NCBI RefSeq assembly: GCF_024713975.1 | Contig: NC_091103.1 | Span: 5,274,001-5,338,000 of the forward strand | DNA from: Paralichthys olivaceus | Lineage: Eukaryota > Chordata > Actinopteri > Pleuronectiformes > Paralichthyidae | Direction of reading: 5' to 3' | DNA length: 64,000 bases | Shown here: one piece after another, positions 1 to 45,720 of the stretch | Position numbering within the stretch: position 1 is the stretch's first letter | Layout: each line of letters opens with the position of its first letter | Program-made: the position numbers and the translations under genes | Notes under the pieces: model-generated | Seen by the model: the letters and a program-made list of their open reading frames with translations, nothing else | Database searches by the model: none | What the model was told of the DNA's origin: nothing

Positions 1-11901
<11,901 letters not shown>

Positions 11902-12714
11902 CTCGGTGAAGCTGCGATGACGTGGGAGAGCAGTTGGAAGAGAGTAAGGTAGAGGACGAGCTGTGAGAAAACTCCTGCTGTTGCAGTCAGTCCCTCTTTT
12001 CTTCTGCTCCCTTCACTTTCTTCTTCCTTTAAAGACACGTACACTGTGGTAATAAAATGCCCAAAGGACCAGCCCTGGAAAATAAATGTCATTAACCTGG
12101 CGTTAGAGCAGCAACTGATTTTTTAATTTCTTTTTTTCAGTTAAACTAGTTTCAAAATGAAGTTATTCCCATGCTTTCAAGGATCCTGGGCTCTTGCAGC
12201 CTTGTCGCCAAAAGAAAATCAACTCATTGAGAAACCGAAACACCAATGAGTCACATGTGCTCCAGCACCTCATGAAAAGCAGAAGAGAGGTTTTATGACT
12301 GGCAAACACATTGGCTCTGTGCTTTAAATGTTCCCAGCGATTCCTGCGTCCGCAGCACATGAACTCAGCGTCAGTACCAGGTCACACATTACCCTCCATC
12401 AAGATTTACAGAGTGTGTAATAAGGTTGGCCGTCACACATTTAACTAAACTGTGTGAAAAGCATGTGCTTCAAATGTGTGTCTTTCTTCTAAAGTCACAT
12501 AACTTCCTAGTTTCGTTAACACCACTGTTTCACACAGACACACGGTTTGTGATGGAGGCTGGAGGTGCTGGCAGCGGGTGGGAGCTGTCCAGAGTCCTGA
12601 ACAGTCTCACTTCTAAGGTCGTCATCCTGATCCACAGGTTTCCTAAAACTGCTATACTAGTGTGTTCTCAATATGGCTTTGGGAAACTTTAGTAAACTAC
12701 TGTCTATCCAGTCA

Positions 12715-12975
12715 TACGGCTCATGCTTTGAGGGTCTCAGGGGGACCTGGAGCCTATACCCCAGCTGACATTGGGCGAGAGGTGGTGCACACCCTGGACA
12801 GGCCGCCAGCGTAACACAAAACCAACATACAGAGACAAACAACCATTCACTCTCACTTTCATACTTACAGTAAATTTAATTCTCCAATTGACCTAACCCT
12901 AATCTGCATGTCTTTGTGGGAGGTAGCCAGAGTACATGGAGAATACAGAGACATAGGGAGAACAAGCAAAGTACA
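12715..12975 (+). repeat. Teleost dispersed repeat (LINE/SINE-type), long copy
   Basis: Contains the characteristic runs 'acaccctggacaggccgcca', 'agagacaaacaaccattcac' and 'taatctgcatgtctttgtgg', and then 'acatagggagaacaagcaaa'. These match a very common fish repeat. The partial copy at 595-695 is the same family in the opposite orientation. Confidence 0.8.
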
Positions 12976-13071
12976 CACAGACAACCCTGCTAAACTGCTT
13001 TGAAAAATGTTAACATGTTTTTTCAAAGGAACCCTTTCTTTGATCAATGAAGAAGCCAGCTGTATGTTAAT

Positions 13072-13125
13072 TGAGAATTGATGTCTATACTGTCACATGT
13101 GCAACAGTATAGACATCAATTCTCC
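13072..13125. repeat. Perfect 21-bp inverted repeat (hairpin)
   Basis: Arm 13073-13093 is the exact reverse complement of 13104-13124. The ten-base spacer (13094-13103) itself contains the palindrome cacatgtg. The fold would be a long perfect stem. I know no element family for it; it could be the core of a small foldback transposon. Confidence 0.9.
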
Positions 13126-13263
13126 ACCGTTACGGTCTAAGCTGAGCTTGAGAGTTCACTTTTAAACTTGAACTATTACAGAACAGGTCTGTTTATCAAC
13201 TCAAGGTCCATTTAAAAGCTTTATTATTATTTATTTCTATATCTGCTTTAATTAAGAATACTC

Positions 13264-13264
13264 T

Positions 13265-13300
<36 letters not shown>

Positions 13301-13306
13301 AGTGTG
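13264..13306. repeat. (TA)n(TG)n microsatellite
   Basis: About 13 TA units followed by TG units. Confidence 0.95.
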
Positions 13307-14869
13307 TAAATCTATTACAAGCAAAATACTTCAAATCAAATCCAATAATATATAATAAATAAATAAATAGCAAATCTGACTTCACATTCATACCACCTTC
13401 CTGTAATTGACAGTTTCCAGTGTTTGGTGTTGTGCAGTAATTTTGTGCACATCAGTGCCTGATACATTCTGTGCTATTGCAATTTGACACCAGCATTATG
13501 GTTAAGTACCTCACTGGTTGTTGTCACAGCTGTTCTCAGTTTGCCTCCTCAGATGGAGTATTTTAACATATTTTAAGACATACAGTGGAAACTGTATTAA
13601 AATGATTTACTTTGAATAATTATTTATTTATATTTCTTTTTGACATTTAAGTAGCAACTAAACCAAATCCTCTCCCTCATTGAAAACCCCAGAAACAATC
13701 CTCTTACAAAATGCTCCTCATATATAACCTCAAATCTGAGATGAGCTGAGCAAATGAAGAGAAGTAAAAAACACACATTAACTGAGCAGACTATGATATT
13801 TAGACAATTCATTTATGTAAGGTTGTGATGTAAAGTAAAACTGGATGTATAAACATTATGTACTGTTATTAAATCTGATTAATTTCCATCTGAAGAAGAG
13901 TGTACCAACATTAAACTATATATAAAGTGAAGCCAAAGCACCTCAATCGTCCCCTAGTGGCTGGATGCATTAGTGCTCATAAATCTCGACTCCTCCTTTA
14001 TGTTAGTGGATGGGACTTTGACAGAACTAAAGAGTCAAATAAATGTTCTTTCAAAGATGGCTTCTGTCACTTTAGGTAGCTCTTATCACACTCATGTTTG
14101 TTCAAATGTAAATTTTTAAAGTACATTTAGTTTTAATGAATTATTCGATGTTCAAAAAACAGGTTGAAATGGCAAAAAAGGCCACTAAACAATCTAATTC
14201 CACAGAAGTCATTTATTATTTACAAGAGAGAGAGGCTCAGCTTGCTCCCCTGAAGCACCACATCCTTCCCCTGTCAAAACTGTCCACTGAACCCTCCCTC
14301 CAAAATACACTCATCCGTCAAGTGTCCCTTTGAGACACATAAATAAATCAAGGACTTAACCAGCAGCTTTCTCCTGGACTACCATCTGTTCCCTGTGGGA
14401 TGTTGACTCCATTCTCTACAGCGCCATTGTTCTGCCTGGTTTCTCGTTACTCACCCAGGAAGCCTTGCTTCATCACAGGACACCACAGCTTATCAAAAAA
14501 CATACATAAAGGTGGAACTGATAATGCTCCCTGCCACATTTTATCATCCAGTGTTTGCTTTGACTGTCTCTTGTACACTCACATCTTTTTGCAGAAAGTC
14601 AATGAAATAGAGGCCACAGAGGATTAGTGGGTTCAACTGGAGGAAACAAACTCTCAGACTAGAGGAAACTAATTCACAGAGCAGGACGATGGCAAACTTC
14701 TTCCACTTTTGTTTTATGAAGATGACTTAGGTCAGCTGTAAAAACATATTAATATACCTATTAGGCTGGATGCGAGGCTGAAACAGCTTTAACTAAAGAA
14801 AATACAAACTCTCTCATTGTAATAACCGTCCAGCAACATCCTAATTCCATTCTCAGTGTCTGATCTTTG

Positions 14870-14937
14870 TGTCTTGGAATGACAAGACCATATGTTTTAT
14901 GTATACAAGTACAATGAAATAAAGTTGAATTGAACCT
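14870..14937 (+). repeat. Probable LINE 3' tail
   Basis: Ends in 'acaatgaaataaagttgaat' followed by tgaacc, the form of 3' tails of fish LINEs (aataaagttgaattgaa). The body of the element is not recognisable. Confidence 0.4.
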
Positions 14938-15569
14938 TCTTATTTTTGCGGAGAAAATAAAGTGTACCCATCACAATGTGCCGATGCATAAACTTATGTC
15001 ATTGGATTTTCTGCTTGACCACAAACCAAGAGATATTAAAGAGATACTGCTTAAATGATCTACATTTATGGGTTGAATATGAATTAGTACACCACCCAGT
15101 GTTTCAAACCATCTGGAACCTTTCAGGGCCAACATAGAGTCGATCCTTTGGGATTACTCTACAAGATGACATTTATACATTTGAAAAGGTCAACACCCTC
15201 TAATCATCACACCACCTCATCGTCTACAATTCAAAGACGCCCCCATCCTCTGCTGTCCTTCAGCTGTCCCTCTCAGCTGTTTCGGCACCGGCCGCCTGTG
15301 CTGGCGGTTCAAACAGCTTGGGATGACCGGGGTCTTAAATAACAGGAAACTCTGGAGGCTGTTGACTTCATTTGACTAATCTGTCGAAATGTGTGTCTCA
15401 TCCTCGCCTCCAAGCACTGTGTTCGAAAGGCATTTTCTGAAATTATAGGAGGAAGCACTTCAGCCTAAAGTGAAGTTTATATTCATGACACTATGATTCA
15501 AACCAGAGAACAGCAACTAAAGCCGTGTGTCCATCAATAAAATTTGCATTGATTAATTCTCCATTAAAT

Positions 15570-15790
15570 ATTTCAATTCAACTTTATTTGTATCGTGCCA
15601 AATCATAATATACATTATCTCAAGGCACGTTAGGTCAAGACCTTAAAAATTATAGCGAAACCCAACAGTTCCTACAATGAGCAGCACTTTGGCGACTGTG
15701 GAGAGAAAAAACTCTCAATAACTGGAAGAAACCTGTTACGGCTTCAGACTCAATGTGGGCATCAAATGCTACTGTGCAGTACCAGTGGTC
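15570..15790 (-). repeat. Teleost LINE/SINE 3' region, minus orientation
   Basis: Starts 'caattcaactttatttgtat' (reverse of an aaagttgaattg tail) and continues with 'atctcaaggcac', 'gaaacccaacagttcc' and 'gagagaaaaaactctc'. This is the reverse complement of the repeat seen at 37495-37670. Confidence 0.75.
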
Positions 15791-16465
15791 AGATTACACA
15801 GGGGCAGATAAGCAGATGTGGCCACAGAAGGGAGGGACCCTCAACTAGAATAATGAGGACAATAGTAATGTCTGCTAAACGCTGCACTCAAGCCATTGCT
15901 TATGCATGAGTGCAGGTACAGATCCTAACCTGCATCTGTGTGAGTAGCATATCATTCAAAATCTATGTGCACGACAAGCAGGCTCGGGCTCTCTGAAAGT
16001 TCAAACCGCACAAAACCTGATTAACAAGGGCCAACACTTTCCTGTCTCAGCAAAAGGTCAAGACCCTAATTTGCACCACAGTGGCACAGGAGCGAGCCCC
16101 GACTCTAATCTCTTCACTTAAATAACAAGAAGCATTTAGCCACAATGTGCAAACTGGTAGTTGCTTAATGGGTGGCTTTATGCAATGAGCAGGCGCTTTG
16201 CAGGCAGCCTCCGTCCACTGGATTAAATTGAGTAATATTGTGGCATGGTCTACGTAGCAGTGGGGTGAGCAGGCACATGTGTGTGTTTGTGTGCATGAGG
16301 GAATCATTGCTTCCTTAAGAGATTGTGTCAATGGGGTCTTTTGTGAGTCAACGTCATTGTGCTTTCACCCACTCGGCTAAACAGGCAGGCTGAAGTCTTG
16401 CAGAAGCTTCAACGTGGCCATTGTGGTGAAACGACCGGCAACACACCACAGGGTCAGATTGTTTA

Positions 16466-16589
<124 letters not shown>

Positions 16590-17829
16590 GAGGTGCATGT
16601 GATTTGTTTGTACGTGTGGGTGGGGCGTGTGGGTGCAGAACAATTTTGCACACATGAAGTGCATTTGCCTGTTTCAAATAATGACATAATCAAATGCTTG
16701 CGAAACAACTAATGAGAGTTTTAATTGTTATTTCACTGAGCGCGAAAGCACAAAACACAATTGGTTGGATTATGTGGCTCAGACTGCGGCTTTTCTCTGC
16801 TTCCGTGTGTGTGTGTGCATGGTGACATAAACTACCGTCACACATGCCAGTCCCCAAACGAATCCTCTCTCTACTGTAGGCCTCTGGAATTGATCGAAAA
16901 TTGTTGCTGGAGCATCTGAGAATCCTTCATCTGCATCTGATTTACTGTGATTGTCTTTATCACAGGTGAAATGAGAAAACTTTGACATTTTCCAATAGAT
17001 GGGATATTAAAAATGATTTGTTATATATAACACGGTAACAATGCAGACTCGTGTGCCTCGCTCCAGCATCTGAGAAACATGTGCTCGCGTGAACACACAG
17101 TACAAACCACTGCCACAGACTCACTTCAGCTGAGTAAACAGAGGCCGACAGCCAGAGGTTATAAAGGTGGGTGAGGATTGCTGGGAGGTGACACAGATTG
17201 TCACTTGTGGCCCTTGATTCAAATGCATGCTGCAAAAGGTTTTACCTATTTGTTTTGCAATTTAAACAAGACTAAGTTTATACTAAATTAACTTAATGAA
17301 TACATAAATAATTATTAGTCAGTTTCACGAGCATCATTGTTATTGTTCCTTGTTAAATCTCAGTGATTAGAAAACAAAGATGGACGAGGAGTTTAATGTC
17401 ATTATTTGGTCTCAGCAGTGAGCCACAGATGTTCACTCTGCAACATCCCACACTGACTGATGTCAAACCAGCTGTAATCTCATTACAAGATCCGGTGCTG
17501 AATTTCACAATAAAACACTTAAATGCCCATTTGTAAAATATACTGCCACTGATATTAACAAACAAAACACCGAGTAAGGAACTGGTCATCTGATGTAATT
17601 ACAACCTTTCGTATAAAAACGTTTTATCAGCAGCTGAAACAGGTGACACATTCAGAACAGGCGCATTTATCTGAGGGAAATTAAACATGAATTTAATCTT
17701 AATACATTTCACGAAGGAGTCTTCCCTGAGTTAGTAACATCACCAAGTATTTTAATTTCTACCAGAATGACCCCGGTACTTCCCCTGCAGTCTCTGTCTA
17801 CCTCGGACAGCTTGACCTGAGCGCAGCAT

Positions 17830-18200
17830 CCGCGCACATCTGGGCGGTGGAACCGAAACACGCGTCGGTGAAACGGCACCGGTGCGAAGTGAAGACTCAC
17901 CGACGGAAGGTTCCCCGGCTCCCGGCTCTGTGCCTGTGTGTCAGCGGGTGATCCAGCTCTCAGCTGCGGCGGGGACGACAGCCACAGCCCGGTGTGCGGC
18001 AGCTCAGTGTGCGGCGGCGGCAGCGGCAGAGTCTCTCCGACATTAATTCAACAACAGGCTCTTAATTTGTCCGCCGGTGGCGCGTTTCCTCCGCTGCCCG
18101 AAACCGGAAGTGATTGAGCAGAGTGGGGGGTGGGGGGTGGGGGGGGGATATTCCCCGCGTTATGATTGGACTCGCTGCGGTGGCGCGTGCAAGGGGCCGG
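17830..18200 (-). promoter_or_regulatory. acsl3: acsl3 promoter and first non-coding exon (inferred)
   Basis: Locally GC- and CpG-rich sequence in an AT-rich surround. On the minus strand a consensus donor gtgagt occupies 17900-17895, so a non-coding exon probably ends at 17901. Upstream on that strand are a CCAAT box (18169-18165) and a G-rich run on the plus strand (18124-18147: G6-T-G6-T-G10) able to form a G-quadruplex. The transcription start, probably 18000-18100, cannot be fixed from sequence. Confidence 0.55.
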
Positions 18201-19780
18201 GCCCAAATAATGGGAGCAGGGCAAGAGGTGACTGTGGGTTACTGACGGTCACACACGCACACACACACACACACACACACTGTGATTACACAAATTTAAA
18301 ACAAATCTAAGATCTAGAAGAAGATATGAACATTAGAAATGTGCATTGAATGTTCAGGACGTTTGATTATTGGATAAGGAGAGTTGAAATTCCACAGTCA
18401 GAGGTACGTCAAAGGGAACTGAAACTATGTACTGAGCAGCAATGAAATAGAACACTAATCTAAAAACTATGCATAAGCAGCAAATAAATCTCAAACTAAA
18501 CAAGGATCAAAACATACAGGTGCTCATCACCTACTCCACTGTTTGGTGGAGTGATGGAGAAGCTTATCTGCTGGACTTTTTAGGTGAGGGAAGCTGATGT
18601 TCAGCTCCCTCTTCAGGTCCTAGGGGGCTGATGTTGCTCAGTCGACTTTTACATTTTTACAGACCAAAGAAAGCACTGAGCTGTGAAAGTGTGTCTAGCT
18701 CAGGGTGATGTATTACAGACAGACAGGTTCACTGACACAGTAGCATTGGAAAAATGAAACAGTGAAGTGAGGTCAGCTGCCCACAGTCTCCTACCTCTCA
18801 TTTAATAACAATGTGATTCGCTCCCACCGCTCAATCGTCTGATCATTAGTTGGAGAAAATGGTTGATTCATCATTCTATTAAGCAGTCACAAAACTCAAA
18901 CATGTTTCTCTGCAGTCTGCAGGAATCATAAAACAGTTTTTCCCATGAGGCCATTGCGTTTAAGCATGATTGAATATACAGTATTTAACATTTACATATG
19001 TATCAAACCCTTCTCCTAATGATCTGTCATCTTTAATGCAGTTTCTTTCATGGATTGCTAAATCAGTTCTCATCTTTGGTGCTCATTGTAAAGGCTTGCT
19101 GATGTGAAATGTTGAAGCCCAATCATTTATTCTTCTTTATTCTCATAGATATATTTCCATGTTCATGTTCTTATCCTTCTCTATTATATTTTAAAATGTC
19201 ATTTCTAGGAAACTTAACGCGTGGCAGTGTATTTGATGGCTTCCAGCCAGGCCTTCGGCAGAAACTTTGAGGCTGCTTTATCTAAATTCTTATAAAATAT
19301 TTGAATGCATGTTGTTGATCTTGATTCTGATGAGAGCACTGGACGTGCTATTATGATATTCTTCTACAACTATTTGTCAAATAACTTGATTCTAAACCTA
19401 AATTGTTTAATCAATACAGCAGTTTTTAACTAGTGTTCCTGCTGTATCATTGTTGCACTATTTTTATCACTGCAGGATCAACATCTGACATTTAGCTTGG
19501 ATGCATTTATATTTATTTGAAAGCTGATTCATGGTAATTGTCCCTTTTTACATAAAGAATAACAATTCAATGTCTACCTCTAGTCAAGCTTCAAGACATT
19601 CTGATACACTTTCTCTATCCCCTTTCTTTATTTTGGAACCTATTTATTGTTTTTGAAAAGTTGTTTTGAAAGTTATGCTATGTGTGTGTGCACATCAGTA
19701 ATACTTACACTTTAAAATAAACGTTAAAATTAATATTGTATTTGAATTAATGATGTTATTCGCAGATTAATGACACCGTA
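18201..19780. other. acsl3-farsb intergenic region
   Basis: About 1.6 kb of AT-rich DNA between the two divergent promoters, with a short CA array at 18250-18280. No coding exon was found. In human this gap contains MOGAT1; I see no trace of it here. Confidence 0.6.
18250..18280. repeat. (CA)n microsatellite
   Basis: About 15 CA units beside the acsl3 promoter. Confidence 0.95.
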
Positions 19781-19878
19781 TCCACAAATGTGTGCTTTTC
19801 GGTCAGGCACCGCCTAGACAGCCGCAGCCGGCTAGAGGGGTCCTTTTTCCACCGGGCTGTGGAGGATTAGCTGCCAAC
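19780..19878 (+). promoter_or_regulatory. farsb: farsb core promoter / 5' UTR
   Basis: The 100 bases before the farsb ATG are GC-rich (gccgcagccggctagagggg) and lack a TATA box, as expected for a housekeeping gene. The position of the start site is inferred. Confidence 0.45.
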
Positions 19879-32459
<12,581 letters not shown>

Positions 32460-32687
32460 TTTCACCTCCCTTAACTTAAGCCCTTGATCAGTAAATGCAT
32501 GTAAATGTGTGTTCTCAGAAAAGCACTGAGATCAATTGGGAGAACATAAGAGGTTGTTGAACAGATATCACGTGTTTGGTTTGTGTGCCTGCAGTGTGAC
32601 ACAGTCTCTAAACTAAAGGACCCATGTGTGGAGCCATTGTGTTTTTAATATCTCAGTAACACGGCTGTTTCTACTAAAGTCAGAAGA

Positions 32688-32693
32688 ATTAAA
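32688..32693 (+). terminator. farsb: Likely farsb polyadenylation signal (attaaa)
   Basis: Common AATAAA variant 229 bases after the farsb stop, giving a short 3' UTR. Followed within 30 bases by a GT-rich run (tgtgtttgtgacgtggttgg), as expected for the downstream element. Confidence 0.55.
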
Positions 32694-32990
32694 AGTTAAC
32701 AAGACTGCATTGTGTTTGTGACGTGGTTGGTGTGCATGTGTGTGTGTGGGCCTGTACATGCATGCTTGTTCATAATTTAGATTACGTGTGCCTTGGGGCT
32801 AGTGCATGGCAATTAAACCCAGTGACTCATTACCTGTTGCCTTGGTTCTTCCAGTGGCCTCACTGCCGAAACCCTCCTCACTCACGACGTCCCCATGCAG
32901 GAAGTCATCAAGCACAAGTTCCCCACGCAAAATGATTCCCGACAGGCGCCGGCTTCCTGCCCAACATCTACAAAAACTGTGTTTGGTGAC

Positions 32991-33641
32991 ATGAGCACGC
33001 CAGCTGGTCTTAAAGCTCTTGATGTTTTTCTAACGGACAAAAGCTACATGGAAGGATTTTCAGCATCTCAAGCCGACATTGCGATGTTTGACGCCATCTC
33101 TTCTGCTCCCTCACCGAGCCTCTGCCACCTCCTGCGCTGGTACAAACACATCCAGTCCTTCCGGAGAGAGAGAGCTAGCCTCCCGTCAGCAGAGTGTCAG
33201 TTTTTCCTCCCAGCTGCAGCCTCGACAAACGCCCCTGGTGACGAAGATGACGACGACGACGACATCGATCTGTTTGGCTCGGACGACGAGGCAGACAGCG
33301 CAGAGGCGGAGAGAATCAAGGAGCAGCGGCTCGCAGAGTACGCTGCCAAGAAGTCCAAGAAGCCAGCTCTAGTTGCCAAGTCCTCCATCCTGCTTGACGT
33401 CAAACCCTGGGACGACGAGACGGACATGGCCAAGCTGGAGGAATGTGTCCGCAGCGTCAGCGTGGACGGACTGCTTTGGGGGCAGTCCAAGCTGGTCCCG
33501 GTGGGCTACGGCATCAAGAAGCTCCAGATAGGATGCGTAGTGGAGGATGACAAAGTGGGTACGGATCTGCTGGAGGAAGCCATTACCGCTTTTGAGGACT
33601 ATGTTCAGTCTGTGGACGTGGCTGCTTTCAACAAGATCTGA
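32991..33641 (+). CDS. Intronless eef1b2-like retrogene (elongation factor 1-beta)
   Basis: Encodes a 216-residue EF-1-beta, the nucleotide-exchange subunit for eEF1A, in one uninterrupted exon, whereas vertebrate eef1b2 is multi-exon; this points to a retrocopy. Layout: GST-C-like N domain (residues 1-65), divergent linker (66-83), acidic run with the CK2-type DLFGSDDE (93-100), then the GEF domain from about 129 ([14 protein letters not shown] ... VAAFNKI), which looks near identical to the vertebrate consensus. The parental start (normally MGFGDL) reads TVFGDM, so the original ATG is lost. The ATG at 32991 sits where parental Leu6 would be. The frame is also open upstream to an ATG at 32895, whose extra residues look like translated leader. 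No poly-A tract or target-site duplication was recognised. It may be functional, or a young-looking pseudogene under partial constraint. Confidence 0.75.
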   Translation: MSTPAGLKALDVFLTDKSYMEGFSASQADIAMFDAISSAPSPSLCHLLRWYKHIQSFRRERASLPSAECQFFLPAAASTNAPGDEDDDDDDIDLFGSDDEADSAEAERIKEQRLAEYAAKKSKKPALVAKSSILLDVKPWDDETDMAKLEECVRSVSVDGLLWGQSKLVPVGYGIKKLQIGCVVEDDKVGTDLLEEAITAFEDYVQSVDVAAFNKI

Positions 33642-33808
33642 GTCGTGCACAGAATAGATTCACTGAGTGGTTCCATCTGATGTTTTCTGGTCTGGCTTGA
33701 GACAGAGCTGATTCTGTATGAAACACAATGTTCAGTAACCAAAACTCAGGTCCTACATTTAAAACAAGTATTGATCCTTGGTACAAAAGATTCTTGCCTT
33801 AAAACATC

Positions 33809-33814
33809 GAATAA
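33809..33814 (+). terminator. AATAAA downstream of the eef1b2 retrogene
   Basis: Canonical poly(A) signal 168 bases after the stop, within range for a short eef1b2-type 3' UTR. A T-rich run follows at about 33830. Confidence 0.45.
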
Positions 33815-34404
33815 AACCATTCTAACATTTAATTTTTTTTTAGTCTTTTATGATGTGCGGTTTTTAGTTTTTTTGTATGAGGTAACAAGTTCAGATACCC
33901 ACATTCATTTCATCTGTGGATGTTTTAGTGTCAACTCAAAGGCAGAATTTGGAGCCAGTAAATTCCCATATGAAAGGGAGCAGCGCCACTAACAAGCTGT
34001 CTTGTAAATGAGGTCTGACAGGTGCTCCGGCATTCCTTCAGACTGTACTGTAGTAAAGGCAGGTTAACTCTTTCATTCCGGTCCAGCCAGTCCTGAACAC
34101 TAACCAGGCCAATATGCTGTAACAGATAGCATGTTCCAACATGCCAAGTCATATGCCTCACAGGAGGAACACCGATAGGTGCCCTCGAAACGAAGTCGCA
34201 GAGTTTCAGGTGAACTGGTTTTGATCTGGCCGATATGAGTTCAGAGGCTTGTGAAAGACATGACGGTCAACCAGGTTATGGAATTTCTTTTTTGAGCATT
34301 TTTATGCTCTGAAATAGACGACACTTAAAAGTTCTACGAGCCTCGACTACGATTCAAACACTGAGAATCAGGTCATAAAAATGTTCTTGGTCAATGAGCA
34401 AAAC
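33815..34404. other. Gap between eef1b2 retrogene and sgpp2 3' end
   Basis: About 590 bases with no recognised gene or repeat. Confidence 0.5.
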
Positions 34405-34410
34405 TTTATT
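34405..34410 (-). terminator. sgpp2: Likely sgpp2 polyadenylation signal
   Basis: AATAAA on the minus strand (tttatt on plus), 189 bases beyond the sgpp2 stop at 34599. A 19-base A run on plus (34496-34514) lies inside this short 3' UTR. Confidence 0.55.
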
Positions 34411-34598
34411 TGCTTTCAGCTCAGTTACAGGTCAGTCACATGAGCCACGTTGTGAATCATTCCCTGCGAGAACTGTTTCTGAAACACACCATGTAAAAAA
34501 AAAAAAAAAAAAAAGATCATCTGATACACACTCAAATAAATATGAGGTCCATTTTTGTCATTGCAAGTTCATAGCATCGTCAGTCTTCTATTAGCAGG

Positions 34599-44495
<9,897 letters not shown>

Positions 44496-44680
44496 GTTAG
44501 GTGAACACACACACACACACACACACACACGCAGAGGCGAGCTGGGTGGATATTCTGCAGAGGAGGACAGGTCATGGAGATTTCAGGCAGACAGGCAGGG
44601 CACATCCCAGGTATCAGAGCTGCGCACAGGTGCGGCCACTGTGCGCCACAGGTACCGACACGCCCGGGGCGGAGCTAATG
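44496..44680 (-). promoter_or_regulatory. sgpp2: sgpp2 5' UTR and promoter region
   Basis: GC-rich, CpG-containing sequence upstream of the start codon on the minus strand, with a (TG)13 array in the probable leader (44505-44531) starting 10 bases before the ATG. No TATA box recognised; start site not determined. Confidence 0.45.
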
Positions 44681-45099
44681 ACCGGTAGGGTTTTGTGCGA
44701 CCTTTATTCTGTGAATGTTATCATAAGACATTTATTGCACCTGCCAGTTAGACACAATAAGGTAATAATGAAAATATGCTAAGAAACATAGGGTAATATA
44801 AATAAGTGGGTTGCTATTATTATTATTATTATGTAATAATAATTAATAATTAATTCCACAAACTGTCTGTCGCTGTGGAACGCACATCACACGAACAGTT
44901 CATCTTATTGGCTTCACACCCAGCATGTGTATTGCTAATGGGCATTGGAAGTGCAATACTAAGTTTGGTGTGATTCGGACATGTGATGAATTCAATATTG
45001 ATAAAAGTGGAATAAAGAGGCAACAGTGGGCAGGGAGGTGTAAGTTCAGTCTGTGGACCACGTTTCACACGTCTTCTTCTATGTCCTCGGATAAACTAC

Positions 45100-45240
45100 A
45101 CCAGGGGCTGGCAACTGGCGGCCTGCGGCCAGTAATACATGTCCCGCCAGATCATTTTTACAATGTCATTATTATTGTTTTACCATGGCAGACAGTGTTG
45201 CAGAGGCTGATCTCTGTCAAAACAACAACATTCACAGAAT
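45100..45240 (+). mobile_element. hAT-like transposon terminus
   Basis: Starts 'caggggctggcaactggcgg' and then 'cctgcggccagtaata', resembling hAT ends of the CAGGGGTCGGCAACC / cggcccgcgggcca type. The extent to the right is unclear; no transposase frame is seen. Confidence 0.55.
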
Positions 45241-45574
45241 AACTTTCGATTTGTCTTCAAAGTAAAAATACTTGTTGCTGCAACGGAGCTGAATTACAGA
45301 GGTTTCATCATGCACAGTTATGAACTCAGGCCTGAAGATTGTCCATTGCTTCACAGAGCTCTGAAATAGCCATCAAGCAATATATGAAACAACAACAGCA
45401 GTTCAGTAAATCATGGATAAATTCAATTTCTATTTATGAAACACTGTAAAATCGTCATTATAGATAAACCAGGTAGGATGAACACAAAGATTTCTAACTT
45501 CACTCTGCACCATATAGAAGCTCTTTACACAAGGTCCAGCACACAAACAATAAAATGTGACAGTATATTTTGGA

Positions 45575-45720
45575 ACTGAATCCCAGCTCATGCCGAAGTG
45601 TCCTTGGGCAAGATGCCGAACCCCAAAAAATATCCCCTCATAGATGCTGAATGCACTTATTGTAAGAGTAAGTCACTTTCTAAATGACATATCATGTGAT
45701 AATGTAATGTAACTGTTTGA
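45575..45720 (+). repeat. SINE-like teleost repeat, decayed
   Basis: Contains 'aagtgtccttgggcaagatg' and 'ccgaacccc', followed by 'gatgctgaatgcacttattg' and 'agtaagtcactttctaaatg', in the order of a familiar fish repeat ('gtccttgggcaagacacttaacccc ...'). Confidence 0.6.

Noticed and set aside
32723-32935. Possible extra farsb exon or splice into the eef1b2 copy (ttccag near 32850)
   Set aside because: farsb already ends with the conserved C-terminus at 32459 and has a nearby poly(A) signal.
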